Assembly (NCBI RefSeq): GCF_003034845.1
Contig: NZ_PZKC01000010.1
Location: 62,001 to 126,000 of the forward strand
From: Pseudothauera lacus
GTDB lineage: Bacteria > Pseudomonadota > Gammaproteobacteria > Burkholderiales > Rhodocyclaceae
Reading direction: 5' to 3'
Length of the DNA: 64,000 bases
The notes below the pieces were generated by a model, which ran no database searches, was not told where the DNA came from, and worked only from the letters and a program-made list of their open reading frames with translations. How positions within the stretch are numbered: position 1 is the first letter of the stretch; each line of letters starts with the position of its first letter. The position numbers were made by a program, and so were the translations under genes. Shown here piece after piece: positions 53,597 through 62,719 of the stretch.

Positions 53597-54346
53597 TCAG
53601 GCCTGGGCGCGCATGCGGGTGGCGCGTTCGCGCGGGCTGGGGTGGGTGGACAGCCACGATGCACCGGCACCGCCGCTCAGTTCGTCGAGCTTGTCGAGTG
53701 CGCTGGCACAGGCTGCAGGCGGATAGCCGTTGGCTTTCATGAAGCGCATGGCGTAATCGTCGGCCTCGTTCTCGTTGGCCTGCGAGTGACGGGCGAGGAT
53801 GACCTGCTCGAACAGCGCGCCGAGCTCGGAGTCGGCCAGGGCCGCGGCCTTGTCGCCGGAGGCTGCCACCGCGCCTTTCAGCGCTTCGGTGCGCAGCGCG
53901 GCCTGGATGCGCGAGCGCGTATGGCCGGCCTGCACGTGGCCGATTTCGTGGCCGATGACGTAGCGCACTTCGTCGTCGCTGAAGCGGTCCATCAGTCCGC
54001 TGTAGACGCGGATGGTGCCGTTGGCCATCGCGAAGGCGTTGACCTCCGGGGTCAGGTAGGCCTTGATGTCGAGCTTGAGGCCGTCGTACTGCTCAAGGCC
54101 GCTGGCGAGCTTCTGCAGGCGCTGGCCGTAGGGGTCGCGGGGGCCGGCGACGCGGTTTTCCGCATCCATGCGCACCGCCATCTGGTCGAAGTAGGCCTTC
54201 AGGTCGGCGTCGGAGAGGGTCTCGGCCTGCACCAGGGTCTTGCCGGCGTCGAGCATGCGGCCGAGGTTGAACTGCGCCCAGGCCGGATTGACCGCACTGA
54301 CGCCCGAGGCCAGGGCGGAAAGGAGCAGGAATTGGCGACGTTTCAT
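53597..54346 (-). CDS. M48 family periplasmic metalloprotease
   Basis: The 249-residue product (ATG 54346, MKRRQFLLLSALASGVSAVNPAWA) has a signal peptide with a twin-basic start. The M48 zinc motif is HEIGH (YVIGHEIGHVQAGH), with the third ligand Glu in NENEADDYA. A C-terminal THPSPRERATRM is typical of BepA/LoiP-like proteases. These degrade or assist outer-membrane proteins. The signal also suggests periplasmic localisation. Confidence 0.9.
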   Translation of the reverse strand: MKRRQFLLLSALASGVSAVNPAWAQFNLGRMLDAGKTLVQAETLSDADLKAYFDQMAVRMDAENRVAGPRDPYGQRLQKLASGLEQYDGLKLDIKAYLTPEVNAFAMANGTIRVYSGLMDRFSDDEVRYVIGHEIGHVQAGHTRSRIQAALRTEALKGAVAASGDKAAALADSELGALFEQVILARHSQANENEADDYAMRFMKANGYPPAACASALDKLDELSGGAGASWLSTHPSPRERATRMRAQA

Positions 54347-54545
54347 GGGGGAGACTCCAGAGTGGGGTGAGGCCCTGCAGGGCGATGCGGACGGCATTGT
54401 ACATCTGTCATCAAAACGATGACGACGGCAATTGAAGGTCAACGTATAATTCCGTGCAGATACCCCAACGTGTCTTGGATGCCGGGCGAAACCACAACAG
54501 AAGCCGCCACGCAGCGGCCGGTCGCCCACAACAGGGAAGCTGCTC

Positions 54546-55148
54546 GTGGGTCTGTTCGACAAGTTCCTTGCCGTGTTCGGCAAGTCCTCCGCCCCTGCTG
54601 CGCCGGCTGCGCCGGTCGCCGTGCCCCCCTCTTCTGCCGAGGTCATCGTTGCGGTCAGCAACCGGGTAGACCGGCGTGTGCGTCCGCGGCGAAATCCGTC
54701 ACCGGGCACGCGGGTGCTGCTCATCGATGATTCCCCCACCATCCTCGCCGCGCTGCGCAAGACCCTTGTCTCGGCCGGTTGTGCGACGGTGGAGGCGGCG
54801 GACGCCGAAAGCGGGCTCGAACATGCCCGCACCCAGCGCCCCGACCTGATCTTCCTCGACATCGTGCTGCCCGGCATGAACGGCTTTGCCGCCCTGCGCC
54901 AGTTGCGCCGCGATCCGGCCACGCGCGACATTCCGGTGATCATGATCAGCGGCAACGAACAGGCCGCCGAGCAGTTCTTCGGCAGCCGCATCGGTGCCGA
55001 CGACTTCATGAAGAAGCCCTTCGCCCGCCACGAGATCTTCGCCCGCATCGAACGCCTGCTCGACGCCGAAGGTGTGCCGCGCCGCCGGGTCGAGGCGGTG
55101 CCGCCGCTGCAGGTGGTCGCTCCCGTGACGGCTGCTGCGCGCGCCTGA
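54546..55148 (+). CDS. Single-domain response regulator with N-terminal extension
   Basis: A 200-residue protein from GTG 54546. Residues about 1-54 form an unusual Ala/Pro-rich extension starting MGLFDKFLAVFGKS. A CheY-like receiver follows (VLLIDDSPTILAALRKTL, phospho-Asp in LIFLDIVLPGMNG, Lys in FMKKPFARHE), then a short Pro/Ala tail. It resembles PilG/PilH-type regulators. No output domain is present, so it should act by protein contacts. Confidence 0.85.
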   Translation: MGLFDKFLAVFGKSSAPAAPAAPVAVPPSSAEVIVAVSNRVDRRVRPRRNPSPGTRVLLIDDSPTILAALRKTLVSAGCATVEAADAESGLEHARTQRPDLIFLDIVLPGMNGFAALRQLRRDPATRDIPVIMISGNEQAAEQFFGSRIGADDFMKKPFARHEIFARIERLLDAEGVPRRRVEAVPPLQVVAPVTAAARA

Positions 55149-55191
55149 ACACTTCCCGGGGGTGTCAGGGATGGCCGGGGTGGATATTTCG

Positions 55192-55204
55192 AGACGGCCG
55201 GTCT
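55192..55204. promoter_or_regulatory. TetR operator O1 (upstream of its own gene)
   Basis: AGACGGCCGGTCT is an AGAC-N5-GTCT palindrome lying 11 bp before the tetR start. The same pattern, in the same flanking context (GAGAC...GGTCTAA), recurs before acuI at 55869. It is the likely autoregulatory site. Confidence 0.7.
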
Positions 55205-55215
55205 AATATCTCCCC

Positions 55216-55851
55216 ATGAGTTCCCCGACCCCTGTCCGCCGCGGTCCCGGACGCCCGCCGCGGCGTGCCGCCGACGGCCTTGAGACCCGCTCTGCGCTGA
55301 TCCGCTGCGGCACTGCGGTGCTCACCGAAAAGGGCTTTGCCGCTGCCGGCATCGACGAGGTGCTGCGCAGCGTCGGGGTCCCCAAGGGCTCGTTCTACCA
55401 CTACTTCGACAGCAAGGAAGCCTTCGGTCAGGCGGTCATCGATCACTACGCGGCCTATTTCGCCCGCAAGCTGGCGCGCTGCTTCGAGGACCGCACGCTG
55501 ACCCCGCTGGCGCGGGTGCAGGCCTTTGTCGACGATGCCTGCGCGGGCATGGCGCGGCACGATTTCCGCCGTGGCTGCCTGATCGGCAACCTCGGCCAGG
55601 AGATGGCCGTGCTGCCGGAATCCTTCCGCGCCCGCCTGGAAGCGGTGTTCGCAGACTGGCAGCAGCGCCTCGCCGCCTGCCTGGCGGAGGCCGTCGCTGC
55701 CGGGGAGCTGCGCGCGGGAGCCGATTGCGATGCCCTTGCGGCGTTCTTCTGGATTGGCTGGGAAGGCGCCGTGCTGCGTGCCAAGCTGGTGCGCAGCGCC
55801 GCGCCGCTGCGCTGCTTCGCCGCCGGTTTCATGGCCGGCCTGCCGCGCTGA
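55216..55851 (+). CDS. acuR: TetR/AcrR family repressor, AcuR-like
   Basis: A 211-residue protein. The N-terminal helix-turn-helix (TRSALIRCGTAVLTEKGFAAAGIDEVLRSVGVPKGSFYHYFDSKEAF) is a textbook TetR domain, and the C-terminal domain includes RRGCLIGNLGQEM. It lies upstream of acuI in the same direction, and both share an AGAC-N5-GTCT operator. In other bacteria AcuR represses acuI and responds to acrylate. The symbol is inferred from synteny. Confidence 0.82.
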   Translation: MSSPTPVRRGPGRPPRRAADGLETRSALIRCGTAVLTEKGFAAAGIDEVLRSVGVPKGSFYHYFDSKEAFGQAVIDHYAAYFARKLARCFEDRTLTPLARVQAFVDDACAGMARHDFRRGCLIGNLGQEMAVLPESFRARLEAVFADWQQRLAACLAEAVAAGELRAGADCDALAAFFWIGWEGAVLRAKLVRSAAPLRCFAAGFMAGLPR

Positions 55852-55868
55852 TTTTTTTGTTCGATTTG

Positions 55869-55881
55869 AGACGATCGGTCT
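55869..55881. promoter_or_regulatory. TetR operator O2 (upstream of acuI)
   Basis: AGACGATCGGTCT repeats the AGAC-N5-GTCT palindrome found before the tetR gene, and lies 15 bp before the acuI start. It overlaps the likely acuI leader, so the adjacent TetR protein probably represses acuI directly. Confidence 0.7.
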
Positions 55882-55896
55882 AAAAAGGAGGAGACG

Positions 55897-56880
55897 ATGT
55901 TCAAGGCTGTATTGATCAACAAGGATGAGGCCGGCTACCGTGCCGCGCTTGCCGAGCTCGACGAGGGCGCGTTGCCGGCCGGCGACGTCAGCATCAAGGT
56001 GGCTTATTCCACCCTCAACTACAAGGACGGTCTGGCGATTACCGGCAAGGGTCCGGTGGTGCGCAGCTTTCCGATGGTGCCGGGGATAGACCTTGCCGGC
56101 ACCGTCGAGGAGAGCACCCACCCGGCGTTCGCGGTGGGCGATGCGGTGGTGCTCAATGGCTGGGGGGTGGGCGAGACCCACTGGGGCGGGCTGGCACAGA
56201 AGGCCCGCCTGCGGGGCGACTGGCTGGTCCCCCTGCCGGCGGCGTTCTCTGCCCGCCAGGCGATGGCCATTGGCACTGCGGGCTATACCGCGATGCTGTG
56301 CGTGATGGCGCTTGAACAGCACGGCGTGCGCCCCGGCGATGGCGAGGTGCTGGTGACCGGCGCCAATGGCGGCGTCGGCAGCGTGGCGGTGGCTGTGCTG
56401 GCCCGCCTCGGCTACCGCGTCGTCGCCGCCACCGGGCGACCCCAGGAGGCCGACTACCTGAAGGCCCTTGGTGCTGCGGAGATCATCGAACGCAGCACCC
56501 TCAACGCCCCGGGCAAGCCGCTTGCCCGCGAACGCTGGGCGGGGGCGGTGGATACGGTGGGCAGCCACACGCTGGCCAACGTCTGCGCGTCGATGCGCTA
56601 CCGCGGCACCGTGGCGGCCTGCGGTCTGGCCCAGGGGATGGATTTCCCGGCGACGGTGGCGCCCTTCATCCTGCGCGGGGTGACGCTTGCCGGGGTGGAC
56701 AGCGTGATGGCGCCTTACGCGCTGCGCATGGAAGCCTGGCAGCGCCTGGCGCGCGATCTCGACCCCGCCGTGCTGGAGATGATGGTCGAGGAGATCGCCC
56801 TCGGCGAGGTCATCGACACCGCCGCCCGCCTGATGGCGGGGCAGGTGCGTGGGCGCGTGGTGGTGGATGTGAACCGCTGA
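55897..56880 (+). CDS. acuI: Acrylyl-CoA reductase AcuI/YhdH-type oxidoreductase
   Basis: A 327-residue medium-chain dehydrogenase/reductase of the YhdH/AcuI branch. It has N-terminal [33 protein letters not shown], the NADPH-binding [19 protein letters not shown] and the C-terminal [16 protein letters not shown]. It lacks the zinc-binding cysteines of alcohol dehydrogenases. It reduces acryloyl-CoA to propionyl-CoA with NADPH and detoxifies acrylate. A GGAGGAG ribosome site precedes the start. Confidence 0.9.
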   Translation: MFKAVLINKDEAGYRAALAELDEGALPAGDVSIKVAYSTLNYKDGLAITGKGPVVRSFPMVPGIDLAGTVEESTHPAFAVGDAVVLNGWGVGETHWGGLAQKARLRGDWLVPLPAAFSARQAMAIGTAGYTAMLCVMALEQHGVRPGDGEVLVTGANGGVGSVAVAVLARLGYRVVAATGRPQEADYLKALGAAEIIERSTLNAPGKPLARERWAGAVDTVGSHTLANVCASMRYRGTVAACGLAQGMDFPATVAPFILRGVTLAGVDSVMAPYALRMEAWQRLARDLDPAVLEMMVEEIALGEVIDTAARLMAGQVRGRVVVDVNR

Positions 56881-56919
56881 GTGCGGGTGGATAGCGCAGC
56901 ACTGACAAGGAGAGACCGC

Positions 56920-57498
56920 ATGACTGACCGTATCAGCCGCTTTGCCGTACCGGAACTCGCCGAGCTGCCGGAGGATGTGCGCGCGCGCATCCTCGCCGTG
57001 CAGGAGAAGGCCGGTTTCGTGCCCAATGTCTTTCTCATGCTGGCGCATCGGCCGGCGGAGTTCCGGGCCTTCTTTGACTACCACGATGCCCTGATGGAGA
57101 AGGATGTCGGGCTCAGCAAGGCCGAGCGCGAGATGATCGTCGTTGCCACCTCGGGCGCCGGCAACTGCCTGTACTGCGTCGTCGCCCATGGCGCGGTGCT
57201 GCGCATCCGCGCCAGGCACCCGCGGGTGGCCGACCAGCTGGCGACCAATTACCGCAAGGCGGAGATCACGCCGCGCCAGCGTGCCATGCTCGACTTTGCG
57301 ATCAAGCTGTCCACTCGTGGCGGCGAGGTCGAGGATGCCGATTTCGATGCCTTGCGTGCCCACGGTTTCGACGACGAGGCGATCTGGGACATCGGCGCCA
57401 TCACTGCCTTCTTCAGCATGAGCAACCGCCTCGTGCACCTCACCGGCACGCCCCCGAACGAGGCCTTCTACCTGATGGGACGGCTGCCGAAGCAGTGA
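56920..57498 (+). CDS. AhpD-like peroxidase-related protein
   Basis: A 192-residue carboxymuconolactone decarboxylase/AhpD-fold protein (ATG 56920, MTDRISRFAVPELAELP, with AAGGAGAG upstream). The redox motif is CLYCVVAHG (CXXC and a nearby His). The N-terminal sequence GFVPNVFLMLAHRPAEFRAFF is typical of the peroxidase-related subfamily. It may act in antioxidant defence. It lies 39 bp after acuI and is probably in its operon. Confidence 0.85.
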   Translation: MTDRISRFAVPELAELPEDVRARILAVQEKAGFVPNVFLMLAHRPAEFRAFFDYHDALMEKDVGLSKAEREMIVVATSGAGNCLYCVVAHGAVLRIRARHPRVADQLATNYRKAEITPRQRAMLDFAIKLSTRGGEVEDADFDALRAHGFDDEAIWDIGAITAFFSMSNRLVHLTGTPPNEAFYLMGRLPKQ

Positions 57499-57649
57499 GG
57501 CAGATGGACACAGTTGGCCGGCATGGAACGGGTACAGTGTTCTGTGTCAGCCATCTGTGCCCTGCACAATAATTGATTTCTGAGGCTGTATCCGTAGATG
57601 CCGGCGGCCTATCCTGTCATGACCTCAAACGCTTCTGGAGGACAGGAAG

Positions 57650-57820
57650 ATGCTGATCATCGAATTGCTGCGCAGGACGCGCCTCCATCTGCTCTACGGC
57701 CTGCGGCGCCAGCGTACCCGCAAGGAACTGCTCGACCTCGACGCCCGCGCGCTGCGCGACATCGGCCTGAGCCGCGAACAAGCCATCCAGGAAGGACGCA
57801 AGCACTTCTGGCAGCGCTGA
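57650..57820 (+). CDS. DUF1127 (YjiS-like) microprotein
   Basis: A 56-residue basic protein: MLIIELLRRTRLHLLYG, then a core RTRKELLDLDARALRDIGLSREQA, the exact DUF1127 pattern. A GGAGGACAGGAAG stretch precedes the ATG. Small DUF1127 proteins bind RNA or influence phosphate, nitrogen and RNA metabolism in alphaproteobacteria; their role here is unknown. The 150 bp upstream probably contain its own promoter. Confidence 0.85.
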   Translation: MLIIELLRRTRLHLLYGLRRQRTRKELLDLDARALRDIGLSREQAIQEGRKHFWQR

Positions 57821-57878
57821 GGCGGGCGGGGGCGTGCGCGTCCCCGGCCGGTCCTGCACCCGCAGGACGGGTGACAGC

Positions 57879-58748
57879 CTACAGCGTCTCGAAGAACACC
57901 AGGTCGCGCTCGACCTCGTTGGCCGAGAAGCCACAGCCGATGCGCCCGGGGCCGGTGAGGAGCATCTCTTCGCGCTTGACACACTTTTCGCTGCGCCCTT
58001 CAAGGGCTACGAAGGTGCCGTTGGTGCTCTGATCGACCAGGAAGAAGCCGCCGGCGCGCCGCTCGATGCGGGCGTGCTGGCGCGAGGCGCGCGGGTCGAT
58101 GATGACCACGTCGTTGCCGTGTTCGCGCCCCATCAGCAGCATCGGGCGCTGGTCGTCGACGATGATCTCGGCCTGCTGGTGGCGGATGCGCAGCTGTTGC
58201 GACACCCGTACCGGTGGCGGCAGCGAGTTCACCACCCCGGTCTTGTGGCTGAGTTCGTACACCGGCCACTCGAAACCATTCACCGTATGACCGGAGAAAC
58301 CGTCCGCGCCGGCAAAGTGCCGGGCCGGGGCGGAGAGCTGGGCGACTGCCGGGGCGCTGGCCAGGGCCTGCCCGGGGGTGGCCGCGGTGGCCAGCTTGCG
58401 GGCCTGGGTGAGGCCGATGCCGCGCGGCGGCACGGTCGCTTCAAGGGGGCCGTAATGGACGCCGATGCGGGTGGCCAGTTGCACGCCGCTGGTCGGCGGC
58501 AGGCTCATCACCCGCTCGAGCATCTCGCAGGCGGCGAGCACCGCCGCGTCGCAGCGCGGGAAGACCGAGGCGACCCAGGCCGGGTGGCGCTCGATGGGGG
58601 TGCCGCTGTTGGACTCCATCACCCGATCGATGCGGTTCAGGCAGCGTTCCACCGCATGACGGGCCTCGTCGGCCCCCAGGCGTTCGGAAAGTCTTTCGCC
58701 GCCGGTGACTTCGGCTACGAGGATGCAGGCGTTGTTTCGCTCGCTCAT
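57879..58748 (-). CDS. FHA-domain protein with degenerate nucleotide-cyclase-like N-terminus
   Basis: A 289-residue cytoplasmic protein. Residues about 5-125 resemble a class III cyclase fold (ACILVAEVTGGERLSERLG ... RIGVHYGPLE), but the metal-binding Asp of the first motif is replaced by Glu-Val and catalytic residues are not evident. Residues about 195-285 form an FHA domain with MLLMGREHGNDVVI, ASRQHARIE and DQSTNGTFV, which binds phosphothreonine peptides. It may sense phosphorylation, but partners are unknown. Confidence 0.85.
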   Translation of the reverse strand: MSERNNACILVAEVTGGERLSERLGADEARHAVERCLNRIDRVMESNSGTPIERHPAWVASVFPRCDAAVLAACEMLERVMSLPPTSGVQLATRIGVHYGPLEATVPPRGIGLTQARKLATAATPGQALASAPAVAQLSAPARHFAGADGFSGHTVNGFEWPVYELSHKTGVVNSLPPPVRVSQQLRIRHQQAEIIVDDQRPMLLMGREHGNDVVIIDPRASRQHARIERRAGGFFLVDQSTNGTFVALEGRSEKCVKREEMLLTGPGRIGCGFSANEVERDLVFFETL

Positions 58749-58858
58749 GATCGGAATGCAGTGGGTCCGGTTGCTGTCGGTATTGTTATTGCTGCGGGAG
58801 TCGGGGCTGCAAGGGGATCATGATGAGCAAATGCTGCGGTGCGCGCAAGTGCCGCACG

Positions 58859-59788
58859 TCACGTTGATGTGCCGACGGACGGCGCGCGGGGGCTGCCGAC
58901 ATGGATGATCTCTGCCGCCGGGGCGGGCAGTTCGGGCGGGTCGAAGGCGGTGTCGCCCTCGCTTACCACGGTGTCGCGGGTGAGGCCCTGGAAGTCGAAC
59001 AGGCGCTGGTCGGCGAGGTGCGAGGGCACCACGTTCTGCAGCGCGGTGGCAAGCGATTCGATGCGCCCCGGGTAGTCGCGCGCCCAGCCGTTGAGCATGG
59101 CCTTGATCTGCTTGCGCTGGGCGTTTTCCTGCGAGCCGCAGAGGTTGCAGGGGATGATGGGGTACTCCATCGCGCGGGCGAAGCGCGCGATGTCGTTCTC
59201 GGTGCAGTAGGCCAGCGGGCGGATGACCACGTGCTGACCGTCGTCGCTGACCAGCTTGGGGGGCATGGCCTTGATCTTGCCGCCGAAGAACATGTTGAGG
59301 AACAGGGTCTCCAGCATGTCGTCGCGGTGGTGGCCGAGGGCGATCCTGGTGGCGCCGATCTCGCGCGCCACGCGGTAGATGATGCCGCGGCGCAGGCGCG
59401 AGCACAGCGAGCAGGTGGTCTTGCCCGCGGGGATCTTGTCCCGGACGATGGAGTAGGTGTCTTCGGTGACGATGCGGTATTCCACGCCGATCGACTCGAA
59501 GTAGGCCGGCAGCACGTCTGCGGGGAAGCCGGGCTGCTTCTGGTCGAGGTTCATCGCCACGATGCGGAAGTCCACCGGCGCGCGCTCGCGCAGGGCGAGG
59601 AGGATGGAGAGCAGCGAGAAGGAATCCTTGCCGCCGGACACGCACACCATCACCGTGTCGCCGTCGGCGATCATGTTGAAGTCGGCGATGGCTTCGCCGA
59701 CGCCGCGTTCGAGCTTCTTCTTGAGGCGCAGGAAGGTGTTGGAGAAGCGGTTGTCCGCGTTCTCGGCGGTCTGGGGGGAGAGGCTCAC
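58859..59788 (-). CDS. ttcA: tRNA 2-thiocytidine(32) synthetase TtcA
   Basis: A 309-residue PP-loop ATPase with SGGKDS ([13 protein letters not shown]). Two Cys pairs hold an iron-sulfur cluster ([12 protein letters not shown] and [13 protein letters not shown]), and [14 protein letters not shown] is the family motif. It thiolates C32 of several tRNAs. The C-terminal tail is slightly longer than in E. coli. It is a single gene divergent from nothing obvious and followed upstream by pteridine reductase in the same direction. Confidence 0.96.
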   Translation of the reverse strand: MSLSPQTAENADNRFSNTFLRLKKKLERGVGEAIADFNMIADGDTVMVCVSGGKDSFSLLSILLALRERAPVDFRIVAMNLDQKQPGFPADVLPAYFESIGVEYRIVTEDTYSIVRDKIPAGKTTCSLCSRLRRGIIYRVAREIGATRIALGHHRDDMLETLFLNMFFGGKIKAMPPKLVSDDGQHVVIRPLAYCTENDIARFARAMEYPIIPCNLCGSQENAQRKQIKAMLNGWARDYPGRIESLATALQNVVPSHLADQRLFDFQGLTRDTVVSEGDTAFDPPELPAPAAEIIHVGSPRAPSVGTST

Positions 59789-59871
59789 GGCGTCGTCCGG
59801 GAAGGGAAAAAGGCCGCAATATTATACGCTTGGCTGCGGCCTTCGACCGCTTCGGCGTCGCCGCGGGGCGC

Positions 59872-60612
59872 TCACAGGCGGGCGCTGCGGCCGCCGTCAA
59901 CGGCCAGGATCTGCCCGGTTACGTAGGGCGCGTCGAGCAGCAGGAAGCGCACCGCACCGGCGACGTCGGCGGCACTGCCTTCGCGGCCGAGCAGGGTGTG
60001 GCGGACGATGTCGGCACGCTCGGCGGTGGAGAACTGGCCGTCCTCGGGCCATTCCACCGGTCCCGGGGCCACTGCGTTGACGCGCACCGCAGGGGCCAGT
60101 TCGAGGGCCAGCGCACGGGTCAGCCCGAGCAGCCCGGCCTTGGCCGCGCAGTACAGCGGATAGTGGCGCAGCGGACGCTCGGCATGGATGTCGACGATGT
60201 TGACGATGGCCCCGCCGGCCGCCTGCAGGTGAGGCGCTGCGGCCTGGGAGAGGAACAGCGGGCCCTTGAGGTTGGAGCCGATGAGGTCGTCCCAGGCCGC
60301 GGCGTCGATCTGTCCGAGGGGGGTGGGAAAGAAGCTGGAGGCGTTGTTCACCAGCCCGTCGAGGCGGCCGGCCCGGGCCAGGGCCTGCTCGACGACCGCT
60401 TCAGGTGCGCCGTCGGCGGCCAGGTCACCGGCCGCCAGCCAGGCCGAGTGCGGGCGGGCGGCGTTGAGCGTGTCGGCCAGCGCCTGCGCCGCGTCGGCCG
60501 AGTTGCGGTAGTGCAGCACCACGCTGGCACCGGCGGCATGCAGGTGGCGGGCGATTTCCGCGCCGACGCGGCGCGCGGCACCGGTTACCAGGATCACGGG
60601 GGCAGTACTCAT
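59872..60612 (-). CDS. Pteridine reductase-like short-chain dehydrogenase
   Basis: A 246-residue SDR starting MSTAPVILVTGAARRVGAEIARHL at 60612. The cofactor motif TGAARRVG with an extra Arg, the NNAS motif (LVNNASSFF), and YxxxK (YPLYCAAKAGLLG) fit bacterial pteridine reductases (PTR1/FolM-like). It probably reduces dihydropterins with NADPH. The longer frame to 60693 adds 27 residues that do not fit the fold. It is divergent from the MidA gene. Confidence 0.87.
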   Translation of the reverse strand: MSTAPVILVTGAARRVGAEIARHLHAAGASVVLHYRNSADAAQALADTLNAARPHSAWLAAGDLAADGAPEAVVEQALARAGRLDGLVNNASSFFPTPLGQIDAAAWDDLIGSNLKGPLFLSQAAAPHLQAAGGAIVNIVDIHAERPLRHYPLYCAAKAGLLGLTRALALELAPAVRVNAVAPGPVEWPEDGQFSTAERADIVRHTLLGREGSAADVAGAVRFLLLDAPYVTGQILAVDGGRSARL

Positions 60613-60729
60613 CGGTTTCGCCAGGAAATGCTGATCAGGATGTCCAACTTGCCGGTCAATGATGCCCGCTCGCGCGGGGCACCGCCAGCGCACGGGTAGA
60701 ATGCGGGCTTTTCACCGCGGACGGCCGCC

Positions 60730-61887
60730 ATGAATCTGCCCCAACCCTCCGCCGACGCGCTCGACCAGAGCGCGCGCCTGCTCGCGCTGGTGCATGCCGA
60801 AGTGGCTGCGGCGGGCGGTTGGCTGCCGTTCTCGCGCTACATGGAGCTGGCCCTCTACGCCCCCGGACTGGGGTATTACAGCGGCGGGGCGCGAAAGTTC
60901 GGCCCCGGCGGCGATTTCATCACCGCACCGGAGCTCACCCCGCTGTTCGGCCAGGCGCTCGCCGCCCAGGTCGAGCAGGTGATGCGGGCCAGTGCCGCTC
61001 ACGTCATCGAGGCCGGCGCCGGCACCGGCCTGCTGGCCGCCGATCTGCTGCTCGACCTGGAGCGTCGCGGCTGCCTGCCGGAGCGCTACGACATTCTGGA
61101 GCTTTCCGGCGAGCTGCGTGCGCGTCAGGGTGAAACCCTGGCGCGCAAGGTGCCCCATCTGGCGGCGCGGGTGCGCTGGCTGGACGCGCTGCCGGAGCAC
61201 TTCAGCGGTGTGCTGGTGGCCAACGAGGTGCTCGACGTGATGCCGGTGCATGTGGTGGTCAGCCGTGCCGAGGGGCTCTTCGAGCGCGGCGTGGCCGTGG
61301 CCGGCGAGGCGCTGTGCTGGGCCGACCGCCCGGCGCACGGCGAGGTGCTGGCGGTGGCGCGCGCGCTCGATCTGCCGGTGCCGCAGGACGGCGAGTACGT
61401 CAGCGAGATCTGTCCGGCGGCACGTGCCTGGGTGGCGGAATGGGGGCGCCGCCTGCAGGCCGGCGCCCTGCTGCTGATCGATTACGGTTACCCGCGCGGG
61501 GAGTACTACCTGCCGGCGCGCGCCGGCGGCACGCTGCTGTGCTACTACCGCCACCACGCCCATGGCGATCCCTTCCTGTGGCCGGGGCTCAACGACATCA
61601 CCGCCTTCGTCGATTTCACCGCGGTGGCGGAGGCCGGCTTCGATGCCGGGCTGGAGGTCTACGGTTACACCAACCAGGCGCATTTTCTCTACAACTGCGG
61701 GGTGCTGGCCTGTCTGGAGGGGCGCGGCGAGCGCGAGAGTGCGGACTACATCCGCGCCGCGCGTGCGGTGCAGCGCCTCACGGCGCCGCAGGAGATGGGG
61801 GAGTTGTTCAAGGTGCTGGCCCTCGGCCGCGGCCTCTCCGGGGGGCTGCTGGGCTTTGCCCGCGGCGACCGCGTGCATGCCCTGTAG
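60730..61887 (+). CDS. MidA/NDUFAF7-family SAM-dependent methyltransferase
   Basis: A 385-residue protein of PF02636 (DUF185). It has FSRYMELALYAPGLGYYSGGARKFGPGGDFITAPELTPLFG at the N-terminus, SAM motif VIEAGAGTGLLAADLLL and the VLVANEVLDVMPVHV block. Mitochondrial NDUFAF7 methylates an Arg of the complex I subunit NDUFS2; bacterial homologues are conserved but less studied. It has its own promoter region shared with pteridine reductase. Confidence 0.9.
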   Translation: MNLPQPSADALDQSARLLALVHAEVAAAGGWLPFSRYMELALYAPGLGYYSGGARKFGPGGDFITAPELTPLFGQALAAQVEQVMRASAAHVIEAGAGTGLLAADLLLDLERRGCLPERYDILELSGELRARQGETLARKVPHLAARVRWLDALPEHFSGVLVANEVLDVMPVHVVVSRAEGLFERGVAVAGEALCWADRPAHGEVLAVARALDLPVPQDGEYVSEICPAARAWVAEWGRRLQAGALLLIDYGYPRGEYYLPARAGGTLLCYYRHHAHGDPFLWPGLNDITAFVDFTAVAEAGFDAGLEVYGYTNQAHFLYNCGVLACLEGRGERESADYIRAARAVQRLTAPQEMGELFKVLALGRGLSGGLLGFARGDRVHAL

Positions 61888-61893
61888 TTGCGC

Positions 61894-62181
61894 TCAGGCG
61901 GCGGCGGAGCTGCCCAGGCTGCATTCGCGCTGACTGCACTTGGCGACACCGAAGGGGGTGCGCACCAGCAGCGGGTAGCTGGCGCCGCTGAAGGGGCCGT
62001 AGCTGCCGATGTTGTAGCCCACCACCTGGCCGCTGACATGGCCGATGCAGACGCTGCGGCCGATGCGGTAGCCGGCGTGGATGGCGCTGTTGATGGCTGC
62101 GCGCACGGCGCCCGGCCAGGGTTGGGCGGGGGTGTCGACACTGCGGGCGCCGTCGACGAGAGCGAGATCCTTCCTGTCCAT
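61894..62181 (-). CDS. Small hypothetical protein
   Basis: A 95-residue protein from ATG 62181 (MDRKDLALVDGARSVDTPAQ), with GGAGG five nt upstream. It has a Gly/Ser-rich, beta-type core (GYRIGRSVCIGHVSGQVVGYNIG) and ends with two cysteines and SLGSSAAA. No family is recognised. Its leader GGAGGCCATCATGG is identical to that of the next gene upstream at 62524. Confidence 0.65.
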   Translation of the reverse strand: MDRKDLALVDGARSVDTPAQPWPGAVRAAINSAIHAGYRIGRSVCIGHVSGQVVGYNIGSYGPFSGASYPLLVRTPFGVAKCSQRECSLGSSAAA

Positions 62182-62320
62182 GATGGCCTCCATTCGGTGG
62201 CAGGCGCCCCGCGCCTTCCGGCACGGGCCGTCCTGAGTCCATCTTCCCACCGTGGGTGCCGCGGGCGAGGGCGGAACAGCGGCCGAAAAGGCCCGGTTAT
62301 CCGCGCCGCCGGGCGGCGCC

Positions 62321-62524
62321 CTATTCCTGGTTGCGGTACATCGCCGCGAGGAAGGCGTCGATGTCCTCGGGGGGCGGCAGGTGGCGTTCCGGCGTGCGAC
62401 AGTGTTCGACCTGCTGCAATCCGGGCTCGGGGCGGGGGAGCCAGCCGGCGTCGAGAATCTCGTCGTCGTAGGCGGGTTCGGGGTCGGCGACTCTGCCCGT
62501 GCTCATTTCCATGACGATCACCAT
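62321..62524 (-). CDS. Small acidic hypothetical protein
   Basis: A 67-residue acidic protein from ATG 62524 (MVIVMEMSTGRVADPEP), with GGAGG five nt upstream. It is Pro/Glu/Asp rich and ends DIDAFLAAMYRNQE. No family is recognised. The shared leader with the 62181 gene suggests that the two belong together. The 195 bp on its other side hold no recognisable gene. Confidence 0.6.
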   Translation of the reverse strand: MVIVMEMSTGRVADPEPAYDDEILDAGWLPRPEPGLQQVEHCRTPERHLPPPEDIDAFLAAMYRNQE

Positions 62525-62719
62525 GATGGCCTCCGCAACGCTTGCCACAATCACTTGCCGTTCAGCTGTGTTAACGGCTTTGCTGGCTATAACTTGAGTA
62601 GCAGGCGTTGGCAGCGGGCAGCACCCAGGTGGCTGCCCTCGCTTCGATCATGGAGGTAAATCCGTCGTCTTGCCAGTACGGATCAACCCTGACTGCGGTA
62701 ATAATTCACGCCAATGGCA

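Noticed and set aside
55165-57438. 757-codon minus-strand open frame over tetR, acuI and the AhpD-like gene
   Set aside because: The plus-strand genes have clear motifs and ribosome sites. The antisense translation is His/Gly/Arg-rich shadow.
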